A DNA stretch of 64,000 bases from Frankia sp. R82 (GTDB lineage Bacteria; Actinomycetota; Actinomycetes; Frankiales; Frankiaceae): positions 25,515 through 89,514 of the forward strand of contig NZ_JAMQQG010000043.1 in the NCBI RefSeq assembly GCF_023716925.1, read 5' to 3'. Positions 51,401 to 60,615 of the stretch are shown piece by piece. The position numbers were made by a program, and so were the translations under genes. Every line of letters starts with the position of its first letter. Position 1 is the first letter of the stretch. Below the pieces are notes generated by a model, which was not told where the DNA came from, made no database searches, and worked only from the letters and a program-made list of their open reading frames with translations.

Positions 51401-52705
51401 CTACGACGCCACCGGCGCCGGCGCGGGGTCGGCGGCGGGGCGCGCCGTCATCGCCTGCGTGCGCAGCGGACGCAGGAGCAGCGCGTATGCGGGCCAGGCC
51501 AACGCCGCGACGGCGAGGAACAGCAGCTGCACGGGCAACCGGCCGCCGACCAGCGCGACCAGCCCACCGGCCAGGGGCAGCGTGCTCTGGTTGAGCAGCA
51601 CGATCAGGCTGATGACGCGGCCCCGCTCGGCCGGGGCGATCCAGTGCAGCCGTTCGACCCGGATGAAGACGTTGAACAGGCCGGTCATGCCGATGCACAG
51701 GCCATAGCCGAGCACGTACAACGGGAACAGCCGCGCGACGCCGACGAGGGCCGCACCGGCGGCGCTGAGCAGGAACGACAGCACGCCGACCTGGTAGATG
51801 GACAGACGGCGCAACAACGGTGTCAGCAACAGCAGGGTGACCACCGAGAACATCCCCACCGTGATCTGCAGGGTCGCGAAAACCCTGTCGTGCTGGTGGA
51901 AGCGCCCGATCGTCAGGGGCGCCCCGGTCGCCAGGGCAAGACCCACCATCAGGTTGGCGACCATCGTCAGCCCGACCAGCGACCTCAGGATCGGCGCCCC
52001 GGCCAGACTGCGGATGCCGACCCGCAGGTCACCGCCCACACTTCGCCGCCCGCCCACACTTCGCCGCCCGCCCACCGCGCCGCCTGCGGCATCCGAGGTG
52101 CGTGGGGCATCCGAGGTGCGTGGGGCATCCGAGGCCAGCGTGCCGAGACCACGTAGGAGGGGAACGCCGCAGGCACCGACCGCGAACGCCACCCCGCTCA
52201 CCCACAGCAGCTGGGTCGGGGACACCCACAGCAGCATCAGCCCACCCAGCGCCGGACCGAACACACTCGACCCGCTGTTGATGATCTGTAGGACGCTCTG
52301 CGCCTTCGCCAGATCCTCCTTGGGTACCACCTGCGGGATGGTCGACTCCAGCGCGATGAACGTCTGGGCGTAGCAGAACGCGCACAGTGCCATGAGCGCC
52401 GTGGTCAGGCCGAAGGCGTGCCCCGGCCACCGGCTCAGCGCCAGGACGGTGACCAGGCACGCCGTTGCCCGGATGCTGTCGCTGGCGGCGTAGACGCGGC
52501 GTCCACCGAAGCGGTCGGACAGCACCCCGGCCAGCGGAAGTGAGCTCAGCCGCGGCAGCCATTCGAGCAGGAACGCGAACCCGGCCAGCGACACGCTGCC
52601 CGTCGCGGTGTAGATGATCAATGGGACTGCGAACTGCAGCACCTGATCACCCAGCGTCGACAGGACCCGGGCGCCGAGGAACACCCGCAGCCGCCAGCTA
52701 TTCAC
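51401..52705 (-). CDS. MFS exporter of the ATP-grasp operon, 434 aa
   Basis: GTG 52705 has GGGGAG at 5-base spacing and overlaps the upstream ligase stop by 8 bases. Twelve hydrophobic helices; GVLSDRFGGRRVY is the MFS loop 2-3 motif; GSSVFGPALGGLML fits helix 5. It resembles the MFS_3/enterobactin-exporter type. The central loop (about residues 190-225) is built from DNA-level tandem repeats. As the last gene of the operon it probably exports the product, giving self-resistance. Confidence 0.8.
   Translation of the reverse strand: MNSWRLRVFLGARVLSTLGDQVLQFAVPLIIYTATGSVSLAGFAFLLEWLPRLSSLPLAGVLSDRFGGRRVYAASDSIRATACLVTVLALSRWPGHAFGLTTALMALCAFCYAQTFIALESTIPQVVPKEDLAKAQSVLQIINSGSSVFGPALGGLMLLWVSPTQLLWVSGVAFAVGACGVPLLRGLGTLASDAPRTSDAPRTSDAAGGAVGGRRSVGGRRSVGGDLRVGIRSLAGAPILRSLVGLTMVANLMVGLALATGAPLTIGRFHQHDRVFATLQITVGMFSVVTLLLLTPLLRRLSIYQVGVLSFLLSAAGAALVGVARLFPLYVLGYGLCIGMTGLFNVFIRVERLHWIAPAERGRVISLIVLLNQSTLPLAGGLVALVGGRLPVQLLFLAVAALAWPAYALLLRPLRTQAMTARPAADPAPAPVAS
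52033..52134. repeat. Two 18-bp tandem repeat sets inside the MFS loop
   Basis: CGCCCACACTTCGCCGCC occurs twice (52033-52050, 52051-52068) and GCATCCGAGGTGCGTGGG twice (52089-52106, 52107-52124), each with a partial extra copy. Multiples of three keep the frame. They lengthen the central cytoplasmic loop and could vary between strains. Confidence 0.8.
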
Positions 52706-53996
52706 GCCCACTCCCCGCGACGTCGATCCGTTCCTCGACGGCGGCGCTGAGCCGGTCCAGGCGCTCCAGCAGGGTCGGGGCGTCGTCAGCGACCAGGATG
52801 ATGTGGCCGACGAAGCCGGCGTTGTCCGCGACCTCGGCGCGCACCTGCTGCCCGGGCGACACGCAGAGCTCCGCGTCCTGCACCGGGATGCCGAGCCGCT
52901 CGGCGACGGCGGCGACGTCCGGAATCGACCCGACGACGCCGTCGCGGGGCGCGCGCAGCATCCGGATGCCGCTGACGGCCTGGGCAACCGGACGAGCCGA
53001 GGGCAGCTGACCGTCGGTCGACCAGCGCAGCCATTCCCGCCAGGGATCGAAGCCGCCGAAGGCGAGCCTGGCCAGATCCCAGATGTGCATGCCACCGGGG
53101 CGCAGGTTGGTCTCGACCGTGGCGACGCCCTGCTCCAGCAGGAACAGCTCGGTGTGGAACGCGCCGTTGGTCGGTGACACCAGCTGCCGGACGTGGGCGC
53201 CGGCCTGGTCGAGCAGGGCGGTCTGCACCTCGTCCAGCGGCGCCGGGACGATCTGCTGGAACTCGGCGCGGAACCGTCCCGCAGTGGTGTGCTTCGCTGT
53301 CAGCCAGCGCGTGCCACCGACGAAGTCCCAGCTGTACTCGCGGGCGCCGGTCACCAGGGTTTCCACCAGCACCCCGCGGTCGTGGTACGGCGCCAGGGCC
53401 GTCCACAGGGCCGGGCAGGCGGCGAGGGTGGGGACGAGCTGACAGCCGCGGCTGTTGCCCTCGCTGGTCGGTTTGACGAACGCCGAGCCGCCGAACCGCG
53501 CCACGGCGGCCTCGAACTCGGCCAGCGTCTGGACGACCTGGCTGCGCAGCGGCGTGTAGCCCGTCGGATGGGCCGCGGCCGCGGCCTCGACCGCACGGAA
53601 CCGGTGCTTGTCCAGGCCGCTCGCGGCCTGCGCCGGTTCGGCACCGGGCAGTCCGAACCGCGCGGCCAGCTGCGCACCCAACACGACGCCGCGGTCGGAG
53701 AACGGCAGTACCCCGATCGGCCGCAGACCGCGCCGTGCCAGCTCCGCCGCCACCTGCCCGGCCACGCCGGCCGGGCTCGGTGGGGCGTCCGAGGTGCCGT
53801 TCGGGGGAAGCCGGCCGAGCCGGCCGAGCGCAGCGGCGATCACGACGTCGGCGGCGGCGGCGTCCTGCGGCCCTGGCCGGTCGGTGACCAGGACGAGGCG
53901 TGCCCGGTACTCGCGGTGGCACAGGTCGCGCAGCTTCGCGACGTCGTAGACGCGGGTGTTGTTGTAGCCGGTGAGGACAAAGCACGCGGCGCTCAT
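52698..53996 (-). CDS. ATP-grasp ligase A, 432 aa
   Basis: ATP-dependent carboxylate-amine ligase fold. N-terminal Rossmann-like domain with GYNNTR; ATP-binding Lys130 in LDKHRF and Lys175 in AFVKPTSEGNSRG; VLVETLVTGAREY with Glu212 for adenine-side contact; metal and ATP ligands Glu283 in FHTELFL and Glu295/Asn297 in VETNLRPGG. The C-terminal 100 residues are a separate small domain. ATG 53996 overlaps the upstream stop (ATGA). It should join an amino acid or acyl carboxylate, via an acyl phosphate, to an amine. No carrier protein or adenylation domain is nearby. Confidence 0.85.
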   Translation of the reverse strand: MSAACFVLTGYNNTRVYDVAKLRDLCHREYRARLVLVTDRPGPQDAAAADVVIAAALGRLGRLPPNGTSDAPPSPAGVAGQVAAELARRGLRPIGVLPFSDRGVVLGAQLAARFGLPGAEPAQAASGLDKHRFRAVEAAAAAHPTGYTPLRSQVVQTLAEFEAAVARFGGSAFVKPTSEGNSRGCQLVPTLAACPALWTALAPYHDRGVLVETLVTGAREYSWDFVGGTRWLTAKHTTAGRFRAEFQQIVPAPLDEVQTALLDQAGAHVRQLVSPTNGAFHTELFLLEQGVATVETNLRPGGMHIWDLARLAFGGFDPWREWLRWSTDGQLPSARPVAQAVSGIRMLRAPRDGVVGSIPDVAAVAERLGIPVQDAELCVSPGQQVRAEVADNAGFVGHIILVADDAPTLLERLDRLSAAVEERIDVAGSGRE

Positions 53997-55237
53997 ACCG
54001 GCTCCAGAGCGGTCGCCTGCGCAGGCGGTCCTGACCGCCTGCAGATCTCGGCGAGGGTGTCCCGCAGCTGCCGCGGGGTGCCGCGGACCACCCCGGACAG
54101 CGGTGTCGCCGCCGCCGCGTAGCTGATCTCGCCCGCCTTCGCCGCGGGGCGCTCGTTGTGGACGTAGGAGACCAGGCGCCCGGCGAAGCGGTCCGGGTCG
54201 AAGCTGATGCTGGTGTCCGGGGCATCCTGGGCGTGGTGGTGCGCGGGGAAGACGAACCAGCCGTACCAGTGCGCCGACAGTCGCACCGGGGGCTCCTCGA
54301 CGGCACCGGTCTCGCCGGCCGGATGGTGCGTGCCGCCGACCAGCTGGTGGGCCAGGTCGCGCTGGTAGAGGTTGATGCCGGTGCGCAGCTCGAACGTCTC
54401 CGCGACGCCGGCGCCGCCGACCCGACCCGCCGTCTCCAGGAACAGGAACCGGCCGCCCGGGGTCCGGATCAGCTCGCAGTGGAAGGCACCGTCGCGCTGA
54501 CCGAGCGCGGCCAGGATGCGGCGCAGCAGCGCGAGCGCGCCCGGCTCGTCGGGTGTCTGCGCGGAACCCAGCGGGCTGCCATGGGCGAAGTTCAGGCAGT
54601 CCCCGACGTAGACGCTGCTGGTCACCGCGCGGATGGTGCCGTGGCGCAGATAGCCGTCGAGATGCCAGATCTCGCCGGGCACGAACTCCTCGACGAACAC
54701 GTCGGCCGCGACTCCGTCCCCGTCCCCGTTCGTCCGGGCGAGGCGGGCGAGGATCTGGCGTGCGTCGCCGGTCTGGATGCCGGTGCTGGACGCCTCCAGA
54801 CGGGGCTTGATCAGGTAAGTGGTGGCGGCAGTGGCGGGCGGGGTGCGGCGGAAGTCCGCGGCGCTCCAGAACGCGGGCTGGGGGATGCCGGCGTCCGCGG
54901 CCAGGGTGCGCATCAGCCATTTGTCGCGCAGCGGCGCGATGTCGGCGGGTCGGTCGCCGGGGATGGCGAACCGTTCACGCAGGTGAGCCGCCGGCAGCAG
55001 GTCGTGCTCGGAACGGGCGATCAGCCGGTCGGCCGGGCCCAGCCAGTCGGCGTGCCGGGCGGCGAGCGCGTCGACGTCCGTGGTCGGGGTGGCGAGGATC
55101 CGGCTGTGCGCGCCGGGCGGCAGACCGTCGGTCGTGCCCGTCGTGCTCAGGTAGCGGACGGTGTGGCGGCGATGGTCGACCGCAAGGTCGTAGCGGATCT
55201 TCGTGAACGGGATGCGATGCAGGATGACGATGTTCAT
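53993..55237 (-). CDS. ATP-grasp ligase B, 414 aa
   Basis: ATG 55237 overlaps the upstream stop (ATGA). N-terminus IVILHRIPFTKIRYDLAVDH is typical of stand-alone amino-acid ligases. YLIKPRLEASSTGI carries the ATP Lys; VFVEEFVPGEIW the hinge Glu; FHCELI and FLETAGRVGG the metal site, where the usual E-x-N-x-R is E-T-A-G-R, a variant known in other ATP-grasps. A long His-rich segment (FVFPAHHHAQ) follows and may line the substrate pocket. It differs throughout from ligases A and C, so the three are not recent duplicates. Confidence 0.85.
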   Translation of the reverse strand: MNIVILHRIPFTKIRYDLAVDHRRHTVRYLSTTGTTDGLPPGAHSRILATPTTDVDALAARHADWLGPADRLIARSEHDLLPAAHLRERFAIPGDRPADIAPLRDKWLMRTLAADAGIPQPAFWSAADFRRTPPATAATTYLIKPRLEASSTGIQTGDARQILARLARTNGDGDGVAADVFVEEFVPGEIWHLDGYLRHGTIRAVTSSVYVGDCLNFAHGSPLGSAQTPDEPGALALLRRILAALGQRDGAFHCELIRTPGGRFLFLETAGRVGGAGVAETFELRTGINLYQRDLAHQLVGGTHHPAGETGAVEEPPVRLSAHWYGWFVFPAHHHAQDAPDTSISFDPDRFAGRLVSYVHNERPAAKAGEISYAAAATPLSGVVRGTPRQLRDTLAEICRRSGPPAQATALEPV

Positions 55238-56508
55238 GATCGGTAGCCGATCTCCAGATAGGACTCGGTCTCGACGACGAAGTCGGCCGGCAGGTCGGGG
55301 CCGAGGTCGGTGACGTCCCACAGCGCCTGGCCGACGAAGATCTCCCGGTCGACGTCGGGCAGCGTGTCGTCCTCGTGGACGAACACCCTGTCCTCGACGA
55401 CCCCGATCCGCCCCGGCCGGCGGGTCAGCCCGGCGACCCGGCGGCCCGGCTCGCCGAAGAACACCCGGAAGAACGTCCGACGCATCCGGTCGTCCGCCGG
55501 TTCGCCGGCAGGTGGCCCGGCGGCGTCGCCCAGCAACAGGTCGATCCACCGTCCGAGCAGGTCCACACCGCTGTGCAGCCGGGTGCTGGGCACGATGCAG
55601 GCGCCGCCGACCCGCGGGTTGACCTCGACGATCTCCCAGGCTCCGGCGCTGGTGTGCCGCGCCTCGACGTGGAACACGCCGGTGTCGACGGCCAGGGCCT
55701 TCAGCACGAGCGTGACGTGGTCGACGCCGCGCGCCACCACCGCGGCGCCGAACGAGGTCGGCGGGCAGACGCAGGCGTTCTCCAACACCGTGCGCCCGGC
55801 CGCGCGCAGGTCGACCTTCTCGTGTACCGCGTGCACGGTCACCGAACCCTGCTCGACGCTGACCTCGAAGCTGCATTCCACGCCGTCGATGAACTCCTCG
55901 ATCAGGAACGCCGGGGTGCCCTCGAAGGCGCCGGCATAGGCGACGTCGCGGGCGGCCCGATCCCAGAGCCGTTGCGGTTCGGCGGCGTCGTCGAGCCGGT
56001 CCGCGCGCAGTGCGCCGAGCGAGGCGAACCCGGTGCGCGGCTTGACGAAGTACCGGGACGGGTCACCCAGCGCGGCGAACCGCCGCGCGTCGAACGGCCA
56101 GGCACCTACCTGCGACAACCCGTGCTCGCGCAGCCGCTCCCGCATCGCCAGCTTGTCCCGCAGCAGGCAGACGGACTGCTCGGTCAGGTCACCGGCGCCG
56201 ATCAGCCGATTCGCATGAGCCATCAGTTCCCGGTAGGCGTCCCAGACGCTGATACAGCCCAGCAGCCGGACGCCCTCCGCCGACAGCCGCGCGAGCAGGG
56301 CGTCGATGTCGGCGTGGCGCAGAGCGTGGTCAGCGGTGACGTGCAGCGCGGCGACCTGCGGGCGCCAGTCCGGCGCCCCGGTGTCCTGCGCGGGACGCGA
56401 CGACAGGACGTAGGGGGTGATCCCACGTCGGCGCAGGGCATCGACCAGCGACGGCACCATGGTTTTGAGCTGGTGCGAGAGAATGAGAAAGCCTGGATTC
56501 CCGGTCAT
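55234..56508 (-). CDS. ATP-grasp ligase C, 424 aa
   Basis: ATG 56508. N-terminal domain resembles carbamoyl-phosphate-synthase-like pre-ATP-grasp folds. LLRDKLAMRERLREHGL, YFVKPRTGFASLGA (ATP Lys), FLIEEFIDGVECSFEV (hinge), FHVEARHT and EIVEVNPRVGGACI (metal Glu/Asn/Arg, complete) define a full active site. It has the most canonical catalytic residues of the three. The C-terminal 110 residues form a small lid-like domain. First ligase transcribed after the oxidase; it may make the first amide bond, which is only inferred from order. Confidence 0.85.
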   Translation of the reverse strand: MTGNPGFLILSHQLKTMVPSLVDALRRRGITPYVLSSRPAQDTGAPDWRPQVAALHVTADHALRHADIDALLARLSAEGVRLLGCISVWDAYRELMAHANRLIGAGDLTEQSVCLLRDKLAMRERLREHGLSQVGAWPFDARRFAALGDPSRYFVKPRTGFASLGALRADRLDDAAEPQRLWDRAARDVAYAGAFEGTPAFLIEEFIDGVECSFEVSVEQGSVTVHAVHEKVDLRAAGRTVLENACVCPPTSFGAAVVARGVDHVTLVLKALAVDTGVFHVEARHTSAGAWEIVEVNPRVGGACIVPSTRLHSGVDLLGRWIDLLLGDAAGPPAGEPADDRMRRTFFRVFFGEPGRRVAGLTRRPGRIGVVEDRVFVHEDDTLPDVDREIFVGQALWDVTDLGPDLPADFVVETESYLEIGYRS

Positions 56509-56535
56509 GTCGACATCCGTTCTCGAGGACGCGGG

Positions 56536-57291
56536 TCAGGCCGACTTCGGCTCGGCGCTGCCGAAACGCTCGTACAGATCCACGAAGAACTGCCGGAGCA
56601 GCTCCTGGATCTCATCGAAGTACCGCCTGATGTCGACGAGGTCCTGCTCGCTCTCCACGAAGAGGCTGAGAATATCCCACATGTCCTGGGTGTGGTCCTC
56701 GACGAGGTCGGTGTTCAGGTGTGCGGCCTGGCCGACAATCATGTCCTTGCCCAGTGACGTCGACATGGCCTTGATCTGCTTCGGGGTGATCTTCTGGGTG
56801 GTGTACTCCACCAGATAGCTGTAACAGATGACACCGAGAATCTTCTCGTGCTCCGCGACGAAGTACAGGTAGCCGGCCAGCAGCCGGGTGTACAGGCTCG
56901 GTTCGGTCGCGAAGATGTCCTGCGCCGACAGCCCCACCTTTTCGGCGTCCTTCATGAACAGGACGTCGTGCAGCATCTCCTCGTCCTGGTAGGCCGCGTA
57001 GAGCTTGGCCGCCTCGGCGTTGACGCGAGTGATCTTGTGGAGGGCGTAGGACTGCGCGGTGCGCATCAGGCGAATGCGCCAGGCATGCTCGACCAGCGTC
57101 TGCCGGTAGTACTGCAGGTGGATGTCGGTGCCCTCGAGATGCCGCGCGAACGGTACGGTCGCGTTCCACTGTTCGATCTTCCCGTCCAGGAAGGCATCGA
57201 TCTCCTGCTTGGCCCGGGCACTGTCACGGGGGGCGAGGAACGGCTTGCGACGCAGCAGGGCGCTGTGGGTGAGGCGGTTCGTGGTCTCCAT
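56536..57291 (-). CDS. Heme-oxygenase-like diiron oxidase (HDO superfamily), 251 aa
   Basis: ATG 57291 with TTTGGAG upstream (a TTG at 57303 is possible). All-helical. Likely iron ligands: Glu105 and His108 in YQDEEMLHD, Glu162 in LVEYTTQ, and His191 with Asp195, Glu198, Asp199 and/or His200 in AAHLNTDLVEDHTQDMW. This follows the E-x2-H, E, H pattern of UndA-type members. HDO enzymes oxidise amino acids or fatty acids in natural-product pathways (N-oxygenation, decarboxylation, C-C cleavage). Position between a ferredoxin and three amide ligases suggests it tailors an amino acid building block. The reaction cannot be predicted. Confidence 0.7.
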   Translation of the reverse strand: METTNRLTHSALLRRKPFLAPRDSARAKQEIDAFLDGKIEQWNATVPFARHLEGTDIHLQYYRQTLVEHAWRIRLMRTAQSYALHKITRVNAEAAKLYAAYQDEEMLHDVLFMKDAEKVGLSAQDIFATEPSLYTRLLAGYLYFVAEHEKILGVICYSYLVEYTTQKITPKQIKAMSTSLGKDMIVGQAAHLNTDLVEDHTQDMWDILSLFVESEQDLVDIRRYFDEIQELLRQFFVDLYERFGSAEPKSA

Positions 57292-57391
57292 GCGGATCTC
57301 CAAATGTGCTGGTAAGAGCGGTGTCGGTAGGGGTGGCGCTGGCTGGTGGGGGTGGTACTGACCGGCGGGGGTGCCGGATGGCGGGGCGGGC

Positions 57392-57664
57392 TCAGTTGAC
57401 CTCGTCGAGGACGGCGTCGCCGTAGGCCCGGCTCTGGCAGGCCAGGCGCATGGTCGGGCTGTCCTCGCCGAGGAGATCGAAGAGGCTTTCTTCCCGCGAG
57501 GTCCGCGGCGACAGGTTCTCGGCGCCGCTCACGATCCGCACGGCGCAGATTCCGCAGCGGCCGGACCTGCAGCCGAACGTGATGATGTCATCCATCTCGG
57601 TCAGATCGACGTAATCATCGAAGTCGACCTTTTCATCGGCACTGAGGAATCTCAGCGTTGGCAT
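57392..57664 (-). CDS. Plant-type 2Fe-2S ferredoxin, 90 aa
   Basis: Cys32, Cys37 and Cys40 in GCRSGRCGIC and Cys76 in LACQSR give the C-x4-C-x2-C...C pattern of plant/vertebrate ferredoxins. GGAGGTG precedes ATG 57664. First gene of the operon; it probably donates electrons to the diiron oxidase. No dedicated reductase is present, so a host reductase must serve. Confidence 0.9.
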   Translation of the reverse strand: MPTLRFLSADEKVDFDDYVDLTEMDDIITFGCRSGRCGICAVRIVSGAENLSPRTSREESLFDLLGEDSPTMRLACQSRAYGDAVLDEVN

Positions 57665-58405
57665 GCGGCACCTCCATACGGGTGTGTCAAACGGGCGGCC
57701 GAACGGCCGTGTGGGGAACCAGCAACGGCTTTTTTTGCAACTCCCTGCACAGCGACTCCTCCAACGGTCCTGCTCGGTGCTCCCATGCACGGGAGCACTG
57801 GTTCCCCCCTTGGATAGCCTTGGTGGTTACGGTCCGCATGGCTCTGCCCGGGATCGTCCTGGTGCCCGGAAAAGCGGTCCGAGATGTTCCGCGCGAGGGC
57901 AGGTGGTGCGCCCTCGGGCGTCGCCCGCGGGCGACGGTGAGGAGCGTGCCGGTACTGCTTTTACCGCTGTTCGAAGGGAGGCTTGTGTAACCTCCCGCCC
58001 GCTGGCCGGGCAGGGTGGCCGCTCACTTCGTGCCCATCCTGTCATCGGCCGGTAACGGGATTGCATCAATGACTTTACGCGGCATCGCGAGGATGGCCGG
58101 CTGACGCGACGTTGTGTTTCTGTCGAGCAGACGACACGCTCGCCGGGCACCGATCCCGTCCGCCGACGTTGCCCGGTTTGCGAGCAACATGGTCGTACTC
58201 GGCCGCCGAACCGCCGCGGTCGGGCCGCCGGTGATGGGATTGTCAGGGCGAGGTCTGCCGGGCTGGGTGCCGGAGCCAGATGACGGCGTACGGGCCGCAG
58301 GGTCGGTGGACCGCGCTCCGCTCGGTCGCCTCGCATCCGGGCGGCAGGGCACCGGGTGTCAGCACCGGCAGGGAGGCTGCGGAGCATGGCCAGGACTGAG
58401 CGGAC
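57665..58405. other. Promoter region of the ATP-grasp operon and gene-free spacer
   Basis: 741 bases without a convincing gene between divergent transcription units. Contains a T-run (57730-57736), the palindrome at 57777-57798, and no recognisable regulator gene. The operon's regulator must be elsewhere. Confidence 0.5.
57777..57798. promoter_or_regulatory. Perfect 8-bp inverted repeat upstream of the ATP-grasp operon
   Basis: GTGCTCCC (57777-57784) and GGGAGCAC (57791-57798) with a 6-base spacer, 113 bases before the ferredoxin start. It could be an operator or a hairpin in the leader. Confidence 0.5.
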
Positions 58406-60615
58406 GTGAGGGATTCCGGACCGTTGGCCGCCGGGCAGTCCACCACCGAGCTGTCTGGCGCCGGGCCGTTGGCCGGTTGGCGGGTCATCGAGATCGGCGA
58501 GAGCGTCGCCGTGAGCTTCTGCACCAGGATCATCGCCGATCTTGGCGCTGAGGTGCTGCTGGTGGAGCCGCCCGGTGGGCACGTGCTGCGCACGGTGGAG
58601 CCTCGCACCGCCGCGGGGATGAGCGCCCGGTTCGTCTATCGTCTACCTCCGTGCCGGCAAGCGCAGTGTCGTGCTGTCCGGCGCGGACAGTGCGATCGTG
58701 GACCTGGCCGCGGCGGCCGATCTGGTCGTCACCGATCTTGATCCTGTCCGGCTCGGCACGCTGGTCGCGCGGATTCCCGACACGGCCGTGGTGAATGTGC
58801 GGCCGTTCGGCGCAACCGGCCCGCGCAGCAGCCATCAGGCCCATCACCTCACCCTGTTCCACGCCTGCGGAGAGGGCTCGACGCTGCCCAGCGGCCTTGG
58901 CTGGCAGCAGTTTCCCGAGCGTGCGCCGATCCAGCTCGGCAGCGCCCAGCGGGTGGACGTGTCGATCCAGGAGTCGCTGCTGACGCTCAACCGCACCCGG
59001 CTGGACCGGTTTCTCAACGACGCCATCTGCGTGGGCCGGGAGCGGTCCCGCTACCCGGTCGGCGGGATGCAACGTTGCCCGGACGGCTGGATCCAGGTCG
59101 TCGGCCTGCGCGACGAACACTGGGAGCGGCTGCTCGCCACCCCTGACGGCGCCGAGTTCCGGGCGGTCGGCTTCGCGAGCGCGCAGGAGCGGGCAGCTGA
59201 CGTGCCCGGCCTGCAGAAGGCGCTGGGCGCTTGGAGCGAGGCACGGCCCAGGCGCGAGGCCGCGCGCATCCTCGCGGCCGTGGGTGCCCCCGCCGGCATC
59301 TTCGCCGAGCCCGCCGACCTGCTCGACGACGAACAGCTGGCACACTGCGGCTTCTTTCGCGACGTCGGCATCAATGGTGTCGCCGAAAGCGGGAGCGCCG
59401 GCCGCGGTGCGGACGACTGGCTGCGCATTCCCGGGCCGCCCTACCGGTTCTCGGCATCGACGCTGCCGGTGCGGCCGGCCCCGCGGCTTGGCTCGTCCAC
59501 CGGTTTCGTGCCCCGCGAGGCGCACGAGCGGCGGGCCCGCCGCCGCGGCGGCGAGTCCGGGCGGCTGCTGGCCGGCGTGCGGGTGCTCGACTTCACCTGG
59601 GCGGCGGCCGGCCCGTACGCAACGCTGCTGCTCGGCTTCCTCGGCACGGACATCGTCAAGGTCGAGTCGACCCGGCGCCCCGACCTTGCCCGGTACGGAT
59701 TCCTCGTCCGCTACGACAGCCTCGAGGCATCGCCGATCTTCAACGAGCTCAACCTGAACAAACGATCACTGAAGCTCGACCTGACGCAGCCGGACGCGCT
59801 GGCCTTTGCCCGCCGGATCGCCGCCCGCGTCGACGTGGTGGTCGACACCTTGCCAGCACCTCGACCTGTCCTCCCGCGAGGTCGTGATCGCCAGTGCCCC
59901 CGACGCGGTACTGGCCCACGTCGCCGGTGTTGCCTGGCACCAGCGCCTTGGCAACGGTCATCACACCATGTCCCCCCACGACGTCTACCCCTGCGGCAGC
60001 GGAAACGAGCACGGCGGGAACGCGCCCGGCACCGGCGCGGGTGGCTGGCTCGCGCTCGCGGTCGGTGACGAGGGGCAGTGGACGGCGTTGTGCACAGTGC
60101 TCGGCCGCGACGACTGGGCACTCACCCTGCCCACCCCGGCCGCCCGGCGCAACGCCATCGACCAGATCGACGACGCCATCCGCGCCTGGACGGGCCCGCG
60201 GACGGCGGCCGAGGCAGCGGCGATCCTGCAGGCCGCCGGCGTCCCGGCCGAACCGGTGCTGTCCTTCGCGGATCTTGCCGCCGACCCGCATCTCGCCGCC
60301 CGCCAGGCGTTCGTCGACGTCGAACACCCAGTGCTGGGACGTCAACGGGTGCTCCGTCCACCGTGGCGCTTCTCCGCCGGCGGACGCGGCGGCAGCGGCG
60401 GCGGCCCGGTCCGTCCCGGCCCCGTCCTCGGCGCCGACACCGATGCGATCCTCGCCCCGTTCACCAAAGGCGTGGAAAATGCGGGGGACACGAAAGATGC
60501 GGGGATACGAAAGAGGCGGGGGATGCGCCGACCACGCAGGAAGGGAACCGAGAGGCGGTCCGGTGACGGGTGCGGTGCCCCAGCAGGTGAAGGTCGGTCT
60601 TGTCGTCGGCGGTGA
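58406..60615 (+). pseudogene. Two-domain CaiB/BaiF-type CoA-transferase, decayed
   Basis: Frame 1 (58406 to about 58,638) reads GWRVIEIGE, IIADLGAEVLLVEPPGG, the start of a family III CoA-transferase. A 7-base duplication-like insertion near GTCTATCGTCTA shifts the frame to YLRAGKRSVVLSG. The second frame runs to about 59,850 and holds a deletion before RVDVSIQESL plus the second CaiB domain (GVRVLDFTWAAAGPYATLLL). A further shift leads to LDLSSREVV, MSPHDVYPC and the C-terminus (VLGADTD), with the segment carrying the usual active-site region missing. Several independent lesions mean no active enzyme. The downstream luciferase-like gene overlaps its end. Confidence 0.8.

Noticed and set aside
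55375..56757. 460-aa plus-strand frame across ATP-grasp C and the oxidase
   Set aside because: Antisense shadow; the minus-strand products have full catalytic motifs and coupled starts.
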